Assembly (NCBI RefSeq): GCF_002218085.1
Contig: NZ_BDUC01000001.1
Span: forward strand, 1,241,955-1,305,954
Direction: 5' to 3'
Length of the DNA stretch: 64,000 nt
Source: Tolypothrix sp. NIES-4075
GTDB taxonomy: Bacteria > Cyanobacteriota > Cyanobacteriia > Cyanobacteriales > Nostocaceae
The notes under the pieces are model-generated. The model saw only the letters and a list, made by a program, of their open reading frames with translations, was not told the origin of the DNA and searched no databases. A program made the position numbers and the translations under genes. Below are positions 25,672 through 33,691 of the stretch, one piece after another. Numbering within the stretch: position 1 is the first letter of the stretch; each line of letters opens with the position of its first letter.

Positions 25672-26829
25672 ATGATCCAAAACAACGTCGTAGATAAGCC
25701 TGTAGTAACTATTACTAGGCGTGAAAAAATTTGTCAAATTTTTGGCGAGACTTACAACCCCGAAAATTGGAATGACTGGCGTTGGCAAATGCGGCATCGA
25801 TTGACTAAGCTGGAACACTTTCAGCAGATACTACGCCTCACTCCAGCAGAAGTACGGGGACTTGCGATCGCACCAGACAAGTTTGCCGTAGCTGTAACAC
25901 CTTACTTTGCATCACTGCTTGACCCGAAAGATCCGCTTTGCCCACTGCGGTTACAAGTGATACCACGGTCAGAAGAACTGGTAGTTGATGCTGCGGATAT
26001 GGTAGATCCATGCGGTGAAGACCACGACAGTCCAGTGCCTGGATTGGTACACCGTTACCCCGACCGGGTATTACTGCTTGCTTTAGACTCTTGCGCCGCT
26101 TATTGTCGTTACTGCACGCGATCGCGTTTGGTCAGCCAAGGAGAGATGTATCCAGTAACGCGGCGGTTGGATGCGATCGTCGCCTATTTGGAAGAACACA
26201 CTGAGGTACGCGATGTGCTTATTTCCGGTGGCGATCCGCTGCTGATGGCTGATGAACCTTTGGACAAATTGCTTGGACGACTGCGTGCCATTCCCCACAT
26301 TGAGTTTGTGCGGATTGGCTCCCGCGTACCATGTTTCTTGCCTTCTCGAATTACGCCGGAACTTGTTGCCCTACTTCGCAAGCATCGTGTGTGGCTGTCC
26401 TTACACTTTTGTCATGTACGCGAACTCACCCCTGAGGTAGCACAAGCTTGTGATTTATTAGCCGACGGTGGCATCCCTCTGGGAAGCCAAACTGTGCTGC
26501 TGAAGAATGTGAATGATTCCGAACAAACGCTTAAGCAGCTATTTCATGGTCTGCTGAAGCTGCGCGTGCGACCTTACTATTTATACCAATGTGACCCGGT
26601 TGTCGGCACTTCACATCTCCGAACGAGCGTGCAAACAGGCATAGATTTGATATCTAAACTGCGCGGTCATACCACTGGTTACGCCGTGCCAACCTACGTG
26701 ATTGATGCCCCTGGCGGTGGTGGCAAAGTGCCAATTCAAGCCGATACTTTGTTGGCTTACTCAAACGGCACAGCCAAATTGCGTAACTGGGAAGGCGAAA
26801 TGTACACTTATGTAGATCCTGTTATCTAA
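25672..26829 (+). CDS. KamA-family radical SAM aminomutase
   Basis: 385 aa. The radical SAM cluster CAAYCRYCTRSRLV (C-x3-C-x2-C) is near residue 141, followed by VLISGGDPLLMAD, RIGSRVPCFLPSRIT, LSLHFCHVRELTPE, PLGSQTVLLKNVND and the PLP-lysine block DAPGGGGKVPIQ near 345. This is the lysine 2,3-aminomutase / EF-P lysyl-aminomutase fold: a PLP- and SAM-dependent 1,2-amino shift. It has the N-terminal extension (GETYNPENWNDWRWQMRHRL) of free-amino-acid aminomutases, so beta-lysine or a related beta-amino acid is likely. Complete; no close operon partner except possibly the upstream transporter. Confidence 0.9.
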   Translation: MIQNNVVDKPVVTITRREKICQIFGETYNPENWNDWRWQMRHRLTKLEHFQQILRLTPAEVRGLAIAPDKFAVAVTPYFASLLDPKDPLCPLRLQVIPRSEELVVDAADMVDPCGEDHDSPVPGLVHRYPDRVLLLALDSCAAYCRYCTRSRLVSQGEMYPVTRRLDAIVAYLEEHTEVRDVLISGGDPLLMADEPLDKLLGRLRAIPHIEFVRIGSRVPCFLPSRITPELVALLRKHRVWLSLHFCHVRELTPEVAQACDLLADGGIPLGSQTVLLKNVNDSEQTLKQLFHGLLKLRVRPYYLYQCDPVVGTSHLRTSVQTGIDLISKLRGHTTGYAVPTYVIDAPGGGGKVPIQADTLLAYSNGTAKLRNWEGEMYTYVDPVI

Positions 26830-27006
26830 ACAAATGTAACAAGTGTGTTTTCTTTTTATTCCTCAGTTTCTAAGATGTCGATGCTTTTTGGAGAGCGAAA
26901 ACACACCCTAATCCCTATTTTCTGGTGAAATCTATCCACCATCGACTCACGAGTGCGATAATTTCCAAGAGGGACGCGCTCAAGAGTGGTTAGTTAAGGG
27001 GGAGAG

Positions 27007-28581
27007 ATGAAAATTAAGCGGTTAATTCTAATTGTGCTGACGCTGGTGGCGATCGCCATAACTGGTTTCTCTTTATTTAACAGTTGGAAAGAACCTCAAT
27101 TCCAAAGTCGTCTGGAACTATACCAAACAAATATTGCCCTGCAAGCTGCTGAATGGGAACCGCCAAAAAATAATAGCGGCAATTTGAAGCCAGCGCGTGA
27201 AGCAATACTCGGCGAGAACCCTCTAGAAGCGGCAACAAAGCAGTATCAAGATGTGCGCGATGCTGCTGAAACTAATTTGGAAAAAACCAAAAACCAATTA
27301 GCAAAGCTGCAATCTCAACCGATTACCACTCCTACCACCCCTAAACCTCAACCAGAAATCCCCCCCGTTACAAACACTTCCCGCGAACTACAGCAAAAGC
27401 AGTTGCACCAGTCGCTCAATCAACAGCAAAAATTCATTGCCGAATTAGACTTGCGACTGGGAATTTTACAAGCACAGCAAGGACAGTTACAAACGGCTCA
27501 GAAAACTTGGGCACAATTGCCTCAATCAAACATCGATTTGAAATTGAAGGAAACTGCTGCTGTGTTGACTGGGCTGTGGAGCGATCCCCCGCGTTTGTTG
27601 CCAAATGCTCAACAACTCATTCAAGAAAATTTAGAAGGTTGGTTTAGTTCTACTGCTCTGATCCAGCTTTATCAACTCCAGCAACGTCAAGAAGCACTTT
27701 CAACGCTCTTTGCTGCAAAACAAGCAGCGGCTTCTCAAGCTTTGGTGAAATTAGCGATCATCGGCACGATCCCAACTGTTACAGCTTTGATCGGTATGGG
27801 ACTGCTGATTTTTTTAATTGGTCAGCGTTTAATAAAGGGAAAAGCCGCTTTATTAGCTCAAAATGGCGATCGCTCTTGGACAACCCCTTGGGATGTGGAA
27901 ACAATTTTGCAAGTCTTCGTTGTCGGCTTTTTCTTATTGGGACAAGTTGTAGTACCTATTTTGTTTTCGCTGATCCCGATTCCGCGTCCTGTGGGTAATG
28001 TCAGAATTCAGGCTGTTTATGTTTTAGTTAGTTACTTGCTGTTAGCATTGGGTGCATTATCGGTGATGTATTTCTCGCTCAAGCGCTTTTTACCGTTAGA
28101 GTCAGACTGGTTTCGCTTAGATGTGCTAGACAAGTGGTTTTTATGGGGATTTGGTGGTTATTGTGCGGCTTTGCCCATAGTGGTGCTAGTGTCTTTGATT
28201 AATCAACAACTATGGCAAGGACAAGGTGGTAGCAATCCTTTGTTGCAACTAGCGCTAGAAAGCCAAGATACTACCGCACTAAGCATATTTTTCTTTACGG
28301 CAGCGATCGCAGCACCTTTATTTGAAGAAGTTTTGTTTCGCGGCTTTTTGTTGCCCTCGCTCACTCGTTACTTTTCTGTCTGGGGAGCAATTATTGTTAG
28401 TGCTTTGTTGTTTGCGATCGCTCACCTCAGCTTATCGGAAATTCTCCCCCTATCTGCTTTAGGAGTTGTTTTAGGAGTCGTTTACACGCGATCGCGCAAC
28501 CTCCTCGCTCCCATGCTCCTCCACAGTCTTTGGAATAGTGGTACATTACTCAGCTTATTTTTACTTGGTAGTAATAAATAG
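27007..28581 (+). CDS. CPBP family membrane endopeptidase with long extra-membrane N-region
   Basis: 524 aa. One N-terminal membrane helix (KRLILIVLTLVAIAITGFSL), then about 220 residues of Gln/Leu-rich, probably coiled-coil sequence (QQQKFIAELDLRLGILQAQ). This is followed by a six-to-eight helix CPBP (Abi/RCE1-like) domain with EEVLFRGFLLP near 440, FAIAHLSLSEI and LLHSLWNSG, the Glu-Glu/His metal-site motifs. Substrates of cyanobacterial CPBP proteins are mostly unknown. Start ATG with GGGGGAGAG 5 bp upstream. Confidence 0.9.
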   Translation: MKIKRLILIVLTLVAIAITGFSLFNSWKEPQFQSRLELYQTNIALQAAEWEPPKNNSGNLKPAREAILGENPLEAATKQYQDVRDAAETNLEKTKNQLAKLQSQPITTPTTPKPQPEIPPVTNTSRELQQKQLHQSLNQQQKFIAELDLRLGILQAQQGQLQTAQKTWAQLPQSNIDLKLKETAAVLTGLWSDPPRLLPNAQQLIQENLEGWFSSTALIQLYQLQQRQEALSTLFAAKQAAASQALVKLAIIGTIPTVTALIGMGLLIFLIGQRLIKGKAALLAQNGDRSWTTPWDVETILQVFVVGFFLLGQVVVPILFSLIPIPRPVGNVRIQAVYVLVSYLLLALGALSVMYFSLKRFLPLESDWFRLDVLDKWFLWGFGGYCAALPIVVLVSLINQQLWQGQGGSNPLLQLALESQDTTALSIFFFTAAIAAPLFEEVLFRGFLLPSLTRYFSVWGAIIVSALLFAIAHLSLSEILPLSALGVVLGVVYTRSRNLLAPMLLHSLWNSGTLLSLFLLGSNK

Positions 28582-28687
28582 GGATTCGCTTATACGGTTG
28601 ACAAAAACTCTATTTTATGCTTTCATCTCTAGTAACTAGTATTTACCGATTAGAATTTCCTAGTTAAACGTCAATAAAAGCTAGCTT

Positions 28688-28826
28688 CACAGCAATCTGC
28701 TGTGTGCCTAAATAACAGAAGCAAGTCTGTTAACGTAACGCGAAAGTCCCCACCCTCAAGGTAAAAGGACTAAATTCTTTCTTGAGAAATTACATTCTCA
28801 AGTTTTTTGGGGCTGAGATTATTTAG
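28688..28826 (+). ncRNA. putative structured RNA with terminator and competing helices
   Basis: Helices seen: CACAGCA/TGCTGTG (28688-28704); TAACAGA/TCTGTTA (28713-28732); AGTCC/GGACT (28745-28771) enclosing ACC/GGT; CTTGAGAA/TTCTCAAG (28781-28802) followed by TTTTTT, an intrinsic-terminator shape; and long-range CTAAATAA/TTATTTAG (28708-28715 with 28819-28826). Competing pairs exist: CTCAAG at 28755-28760 can pair with CTTGAG at 28781-28786 and open the terminator, and AGTCCCCA can pair with TGGGGCT at 28808-28814. No Rfam family recognised. A TTGACA lies at 28598-28603, but no well-spaced -10 was found. Direction is inferred from the U-run. Confidence 0.5.
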
Positions 28827-28850
28827 TTGCAAATCCTTGTTTTACTTAAA

Positions 28851-28974
28851 AGCGTGAAAATCGGCTGCAAAGCAGATTCATTCCTACGCTCTAATTTCGC
28901 ATACAAATAAGGGAAGATTATTCTTCCCCCAAAAGGACACTGTTATAAATGCTTTAGTAAAGCGTTCATAACAG
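28851..28974. other. three further hairpins upstream of the TM2 cluster
   Basis: AGCGT...ACGCT (28851-28890) enclosing CTGC-AAA-GCAG; GGGAAGA-TTAT-TCTTCCC (28911-28928, perfect 7 bp); and a 35-nt hairpin CTGTTAT/ATAACAG enclosing GCTTT/AAAGC (28940-28974). From 28582 to 29178 there is no gene. After 28980 I see little structure besides a weak TTGTT/AACAA. Confidence 0.5.
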
Positions 28975-29178
28975 GGTTCTACTTGTTGTAACAATAAACT
29001 GAAAAAAATCCGGAAAAGATAGGCTTGACCTGTAGAAAGTCATATAGCAGAGCAGTTGTTGACGATTATTGCGATTAATTCGAGAGCAAACAGAATTGTT
29101 TCGCGTCACATGAGCCTAAAGCTGCTGTGCTGGGATTTTATCTCACCTCAAAATTAAGAATACTCATTCAGAAGAGGG

Positions 29179-29313
29179 ATGGTTTTAGACCAAGATGAAA
29201 ACCTCTCTGATGCTTCTAGCGTTGCTTATGCAATAGTGGCACAAGGAATTGAAGCTATTTTTAATTACAAAAAAATCCCGAACTTTTATACATCCATAAA
29301 GGAGCAGTACTAA
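29179..29313 (+). CDS. 44-aa small ORF coupled to TM2 gene
   Basis: ATG at 29179 preceded by GAAGAGGG; encodes a peptide starting MVLDQDENLSDASSVAYAIV and ending FYTSIKEQY. Its TAA (29311-29313) is one base before the ATG of the TM2 gene at 29315, and the TM2 Shine-Dalgarno AAAGGAG lies within it, so translation could be coupled. The composition is protein-like and soluble. It could instead be leader sequence without translation. Confidence 0.4.
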   Translation: MVLDQDENLSDASSVAYAIVAQGIEAIFNYKKIPNFYTSIKEQY

Positions 29314-29314
29314 T

Positions 29315-29590
29315 ATGACAAATCTCAATCCCAGTCACGCTAATAAACAACTTCTAGCGGGTTATTGTGGCATTATTTTCGGTGGTTTTGGCGTTCATAA
29401 GTTTATTCTGGGATACACTCCAGAAGCCTTAATTATGCTGCTTGTTTCCGCAGTTGGCGGTTATTTTACCTACGGTTTTAGCTTGTTAATTATGCAACTT
29501 GTAGGTTTAATCGAAGGCATGATTTATTTGAACAAAAACCATGAAGAGTTTATTAATATTTACTTTCGCAATAAGCAGGGCTGGTTTTAG
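29315..29590 (+). CDS. TM2-domain small membrane protein 1
   Basis: 91 aa with the TM2 domain pattern: AGYCGIIFGGFGVHKFILGYTPEALIMLL, two helices joined by the charged HKF(I)LGY turn, then a second pair of hydrophobic segments and a conserved tail IEGMIYLNKNHEEFINIYF...KQGWF. TM2 proteins occur widely in bacteria, often next to cell-surface or stress genes, with no defined biochemical role. Strong AAAGGAG 11 bp upstream. A paralogue follows 165 bp downstream. Confidence 0.88.
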   Translation: MTNLNPSHANKQLLAGYCGIIFGGFGVHKFILGYTPEALIMLLVSAVGGYFTYGFSLLIMQLVGLIEGMIYLNKNHEEFINIYFRNKQGWF

Positions 29591-29755
29591 AAATTATCGG
29601 TTTCAAATTAGATAGTGCTACTGAGTAGATAATGCCAGCTCAATTTACAAAGGCAAAATCTTTAAAAGTTCTTCTTTTAGTAAATATACGGATACGACGT
29701 GATAATTCAAACGTTAATATCGATGCATTATCTTTAATGTAGGAGTTGCATCCGA

Positions 29756-30019
29756 ATGGCAAATATTAACAACCCTGATGCTAGCAAAAAAGTTTCCGCT
29801 GGCATCTGCGCTATCCTTCTAGGTGCTCTTGGGGTTCATAAATTTATTCTTGGTTACAGTACCGAAGGCATTATTATGCTGCTTGTTACTCTGTTAACAT
29901 GTGGCTTGGGTGGCGCAGTTATGGGTGTAATCGGCTTGGTAGAAGGAATCATGTACTTAAGCAAGTCTGATGAAGAATTTATCAGTACTTACATCCTTAA
30001 TAAAAAGGGGTGGCTCTAA
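29756..30019 (+). CDS. TM2-domain small membrane protein 2
   Basis: 87 aa, paralogous to the preceding TM2 protein. The shared skeleton is AG-C-I--G--GVHKFILGY--E-IIMLLV, then GLVEGIMYLSKSDEEFISTY and a terminal KKGWL. It is closer to the general TM2 consensus (CGLGGAVMGVIGLVEG) than copy 1. GTAGGAG lies 10 bp upstream of the ATG. The next gene begins 21 bp after its stop, indicating an operon. Confidence 0.9.
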   Translation: MANINNPDASKKVSAGICAILLGALGVHKFILGYSTEGIIMLLVTLLTCGLGGAVMGVIGLVEGIMYLSKSDEEFISTYILNKKGWL

Positions 30020-30040
30020 GCTTTACTTGCCGTTTTATTT

Positions 30041-30541
30041 TTGAGTACGTTGGTGTTTGAATTATCTCGCTATCCACTGTCATACCACGGTAAAGGCGTG
30101 CGTTGGAGCATATTAGGATTTTCTTTTGCTCCGCTAATTGGTACGCATTTGTACAACCAAGGTTATAAAATACCTTTCTTAGTGTGCCCAGTGCGACACT
30201 GGACTGGTATTCCTTGTCCTACTTGTGGTATGACTCGCTCCTTCATGGCGATCGCACGAGGAGATTTGACCGAAGCTGCGACGCAACATTTGTTCGGACC
30301 GATTTTATTTGCTGTTTTTTTGCTCGCAACAGTTCACATTGCTTTAGAACTATTAACCAGACACCGCATCACAGTATTTTATTGTCGGTTACTAAAATTG
30401 AGAAAGTTACAAGTGCTAGGACTATTTGTAGTGTTAAGCTACCATGCCCTTCGCCTACATGACTCATCACAGACTGGCGAGTTATATGTAAATTTTATTA
30501 ACTCACCTTTGGGTCAACTGCTGGGTTCAAATACAAATTGA
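30041..30541 (+). CDS. DUF2752 membrane protein
   Basis: 166 aa from a TTG start (30041). The DUF2752 signature is FLVCPVRHWTGIPCPTCGMTRSFMAIARGD, with three Cys in a CP-x-CGMTR context, then two membrane helices (GPILFAVFLLATVHIALEL, VLGLFVVLSYHALRL). DUF2752 genes are often found beside TM2-domain genes in bacteria, which fits here. Function unknown; the Cys could bind metal. No good Shine-Dalgarno sequence, so it is likely translated by coupling from the TM2 gene 21 bp upstream. Confidence 0.85.
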   Translation: MSTLVFELSRYPLSYHGKGVRWSILGFSFAPLIGTHLYNQGYKIPFLVCPVRHWTGIPCPTCGMTRSFMAIARGDLTEAATQHLFGPILFAVFLLATVHIALELLTRHRITVFYCRLLKLRKLQVLGLFVVLSYHALRLHDSSQTGELYVNFINSPLGQLLGSNTN

Positions 30542-30580
30542 GTCTGTTTTATTTGACAAAAACATTGTATTTTTGCTGAT

Positions 30581-30787
30581 ATGTTCATGCTTAAAAATAA
30601 AAAGCTCATCTTGCTAATTTTCTTGCTGTTTGGCTTCGGGTATTTCAGCGCTATGTCTAATTTAGAAATCAACTCTTTTTTGAAAAGCCAAGTTGCCTTG
30701 ATGCCATTACAGGCGATCGCTCTAATCTACATTACTTATCTGCGCTGGAGTCGTACCCAAGACAAAGCTAATTCTTACAAAAGTTAA
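30581..30787 (+). CDS. small two-helix membrane protein
   Basis: 68 aa, ATG at 30581, with helix 1 KLILLIFLLFGFGYFSAM and helix 2 VALMPLQAIALIYITYLRW and a polar tail. Follows the DUF2752 gene by 39 bp on the same strand, so probably the last gene of the TM2 operon. A CGCCT...AGGCG hairpin at 30817-30838 may end the transcript. No family recognised. Confidence 0.55.
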   Translation: MFMLKNKKLILLIFLLFGFGYFSAMSNLEINSFLKSQVALMPLQAIALIYITYLRWSRTQDKANSYKS

Positions 30788-30882
30788 TCATTTTGCTTTC
30801 AGTGTTCTGGATTTCGCCTACCCTCGAAATAGAGGCGCTTTAGAAAGGCGTTGAAGTTTCATAAGCTTATCCCACACTTTCC

Positions 30883-33465
30883 ATGCAACTTGTCCCAAAA
30901 ACTCAACTCCCAGCAGAACCAACCCTGACAACAGAGAAAATCACCTTAGATGTTGCGGGGATGAAGTGTGCTGGGTGTGTGAAAGCGGTAGAACGACAGT
31001 TAATTGAACATCCAGGAGTCAAAAGTGCCTGTGTGAATCTAGCGACAGAAGTAGCAGTCGTAGAGTCATTAGCTGGTGCGGTAGAACCAGATGCACTAGC
31101 GAAGCGATTGACTGATGCTGGATTTCCAACTCAACCCAGGCAAACTGGCGATAAAATATTAGGCGATCGAGCTAATAACGATCCGGCAAAACGACAGCGC
31201 CGAGAAATGCGTTCTTCACTTAGGCAATTAGCGATCGCTATAATATTGCTGATATTATCAGGAATTGGGCATTTTGGTCACATGACTGGCTCAATGCAGC
31301 CACTAGATAACATCTGGCTTCACTGTGGACTAGCAACAGCGTCATTACTAATTCCCGGACGCCCGATTTTAGTAGATGGCTGGCGGGGTTGGCGGCGAAA
31401 TGCACCCAATATGAACACTTTAGTGGGATTGGGAACTCTCACGGCTTATACTGCGAGTTTGGTAGCGTTGCTGTTCCCCCAAATGGGTTGGGATTGCTTC
31501 TTTGATGAGCCAGTAATGATGATCGGCTTTATTCTGTTGGGGCGAACATTAGAAAGATATGCTAGAGGTCGTGCTGCTGCTGCATTTAGGCAATTGCTGG
31601 CACTCCAGCCCCAAGTAGCGCGATTAATTGCCAACCCAGAAAAAGCCGGCATCGGCTCGTCTGTCGAAATTCCCGCAGAGCAGGTGCGTGTGGGAGAATG
31701 GTTGCAAGTACTGCCAGGTGATAAAATTCCCGTTGATGGCAAAGTGGTGGTAGGGCAAACAACGGTAGATGAGTCGATGCTGACTGGGGAAGCTGTACCC
31801 GTGATTAAGCAAGCGGGAGATGTGGTGACAGCCGGAACCCTAAATCAGTCAGGAGCGATCGCTATTCAAGCCACACGTACTGGAAGTGATACAACTTTAG
31901 CTCAAATTGTCGCTTTGGTAGAAGAGGCACAAACTCGTAAAGCACCAGTACAAAAATTAGCAGATACAGTTGCTGGTTATTTTACTTATGGTGTGTTGAC
32001 AGCCGCTGTGCTTACTTTTGGATTTTGGTACTTTTTCGGTACACATATTTGGCAGGATGTCAATATGTCAGGTTTAATGGAGATGTCTCACCACGGGGAA
32101 AGTTATCCTGCCCCAGCTATGTCCGGGCTATTGTTGAGTTTAAAGTTAGCGATCGCTGTGATGGTAGTCGCTTGTCCTTGTGCTTTAGGACTTGCCACAC
32201 CTACAGCTATTCTCGTAGGCACTGGCATCGGTGCAGAACGAGGTTTGTTAATCAAAGGTGGCGACGTTTTAGAACGAGTACATAAGTTAGATACGATAGT
32301 TTTTGATAAAACAGGCACTCTCACTACTGGTAATCCTACTGTTACCGACTGCCTTGTAATTAAAGTGGAGGAAGATAAAAAAGTAATTTCTTCCCCTAAT
32401 CTTGTAGAGACACAGGTTATCGCGTCTCTACTCCCGACTCCCAACTCGCTTATACAGCTAGCAGCGGCAGTAGAAAGCGGTACTTGTCATCCCTTAGCAA
32501 AAGCGATTCAGCAAGAAGCGCAGCAGCAACAGTTATTAATCCCAGATGCTAAGGATTTTCATACCGAACCTGGGCTTGGCGTGTCTGCTGTAGTAGAAAA
32601 TACAAGCGTGATTTTAGGTAATAGCGACTGGTTAAGTTGGCAGGGAATTTCTATTAGTGAAACTGCACACCAGATGGCGGAGGAATTGGCAGCAAATGGT
32701 AAAACTGTCGTTTACGTCGCCGTAGAAGGCATTTTAACCGGGTTAATCGCCGTTCAAGATACCCTCAGAGCAGACGCTAAAGCAGCGGTTGACAAATTAC
32801 GCTTGATGGGTTTGCGGGTAATGCTGCTGAGTGGCGATAGATTAGAGGCAGCTAGTGCTATAGCCAAGCAATTAGGACTAGATAGCGAGAATGTAATGGC
32901 AGGTGTCCCTCCCAGCAAAAAAGCAGCAGCGATCGAGGCTTTGCAGAAAGGGGGACTGGGGACAAGGGGACAAGGGGACAAGGGGAGCCACTTGCGTGCG
33001 GAGGTCACGAACGTTGAGCAAAGTGGCGTGACAAGGAGGACAAGGGAAAATTTCTTCTTTGTCTCCCCCTCTCCTTGTCTCCCCCTCTCCCCCCAATCCC
33101 TAGTGGCAATGGTTGGGGATGGTATAAATGATGCTCCGGCGTTATCGCAAGCTGATGTGGGAATTGCTTTACATTCTGGAACGGATGTGGCAATGGAAAC
33201 TGCTGAAATTGTACTGATGCGCGATCGCTTAACCGACGTTGTAGAATCTATTCAGCTTAGTCGTGCAACTTTCAACAAAATCCGTCAAAACTTATTTTGG
33301 GCTTTTGCATACAATACATTGGGCATTCCCTTAGCAGCTGGTGTGTTGTTCCCCAGTTTCGGTTTTGTTTTGAGTCCATCTGGTGCAGCTGCTTTAATGG
33401 CGTTTAGTTCTGTTAGCGTCGTTACCAATTCACTGTTATTACGTCGATTCGCACGCTCGACGTAG
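30883..33465 (+). CDS. copper-type heavy-metal P1B ATPase with in-frame repeat insertions
   Basis: 860 aa. N-terminal HMA domain with GMKCAGC (residues 27-33), membrane helices, ATTACK-domain LTGEAVP, CPCALGLATPTAILVG (the CPC ion site), DKTGTLTTG phosphorylation site near 481, HPLAKAI, and GDGINDAPALSQADVGIA near 745. The CPC plus C-terminal membrane residues (YNTLGIPLAAG, MAFSSVSVVTNSL) indicate Cu+ transport, either CtaA-type import to thylakoids or PacS/CopA-type export; I cannot choose. Two insertions are repeat-derived: residues about 503-519 and about 688-740, the latter in the segment that is normally a few residues before GDGINDAP. The frame is intact, so activity is plausible. Confidence 0.93.
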   Translation: MQLVPKTQLPAEPTLTTEKITLDVAGMKCAGCVKAVERQLIEHPGVKSACVNLATEVAVVESLAGAVEPDALAKRLTDAGFPTQPRQTGDKILGDRANNDPAKRQRREMRSSLRQLAIAIILLILSGIGHFGHMTGSMQPLDNIWLHCGLATASLLIPGRPILVDGWRGWRRNAPNMNTLVGLGTLTAYTASLVALLFPQMGWDCFFDEPVMMIGFILLGRTLERYARGRAAAAFRQLLALQPQVARLIANPEKAGIGSSVEIPAEQVRVGEWLQVLPGDKIPVDGKVVVGQTTVDESMLTGEAVPVIKQAGDVVTAGTLNQSGAIAIQATRTGSDTTLAQIVALVEEAQTRKAPVQKLADTVAGYFTYGVLTAAVLTFGFWYFFGTHIWQDVNMSGLMEMSHHGESYPAPAMSGLLLSLKLAIAVMVVACPCALGLATPTAILVGTGIGAERGLLIKGGDVLERVHKLDTIVFDKTGTLTTGNPTVTDCLVIKVEEDKKVISSPNLVETQVIASLLPTPNSLIQLAAAVESGTCHPLAKAIQQEAQQQQLLIPDAKDFHTEPGLGVSAVVENTSVILGNSDWLSWQGISISETAHQMAEELAANGKTVVYVAVEGILTGLIAVQDTLRADAKAAVDKLRLMGLRVMLLSGDRLEAASAIAKQLGLDSENVMAGVPPSKKAAAIEALQKGGLGTRGQGDKGSHLRAEVTNVEQSGVTRRTRENFFFVSPSPCLPLSPQSLVAMVGDGINDAPALSQADVGIALHSGTDVAMETAEIVLMRDRLTDVVESIQLSRATFNKIRQNLFWAFAYNTLGIPLAAGVLFPSFGFVLSPSGAAALMAFSSVSVVTNSLLLRRFARST
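32404..32431. repeat. GTAGAGAC...GTCTCTAC repeat inside the copper ATPase gene
   Basis: GTAGAGACACAGGTTATCG and CGCGTCTCTAC form the family's outer arms. Read in frame as part of VETQVIASLLPTPNSL, between the DKTGTLT site and the nucleotide-binding HPLAKAI block, probably in a surface loop of the N domain. Confidence 0.75.
32946..33104. repeat. nested double repeat inside the copper ATPase gene
   Basis: The outer pair is GGGGACAAGGGGACAAGG repeats and CTCCTTGTCTCCCCC repeats, inverted to each other. Inside sits GCCACTT...AAGTGGC carrying GTGCGGAGGTCACGAACG, the same core as in the repeat cluster at 36300-36330. One element therefore appears to have landed within another. All is read in frame (about 52 residues). 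Confidence 0.8.
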
Positions 33466-33623
33466 AATCCTCCTTTAGAGGTAAAATTTTTCAGCACAGG
33501 TCTTGGTTTTGCCCATCTCAGGTTAAACTAAGTCGTTAGTCAGGTTACTACGCATCTTACAAAGCCTGTTGACACTCTTAAAAGAGCGACAGCAGCCAAT
33601 CATGGTAGAAAAATTTGTTCTTT

Positions 33624-33662
33624 CATATTGCAATTCAATATGCAGTTCAATTGCATATTGAA
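33624..33662 (+). promoter_or_regulatory. mutually exclusive hairpins upstream of FHA gene
   Basis: Arms: A = CATATTG (33624-33630), B = TTCAATATGCA (33634-33644), C = TGCATATTGAA (33652-33662). B pairs perfectly with C (11 bp, 7-nt loop), and its CAATATG part pairs with A. The two stems cannot form together. Lies 30 bp before the FHA gene start. Confidence 0.45.
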
Positions 33663-33691
33663 TTAGTACTACAGACTTTGAGTGCGCGAAA

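Noticed and set aside
28688..28826. RNase P RNA, tmRNA, SRP RNA or 6S RNA
   Set aside because: I looked for the RNase P, tmRNA and SRP core motifs and did not see them; AGTCCCC resembles a 6S segment, but the overall long closing rod of 6S RNA is absent.
32946..33104. Copper ATPase as a pseudogene
   Set aside because: The frame is uninterrupted across both insertions and all catalytic motifs are present, so I call it a complete gene with insertions.
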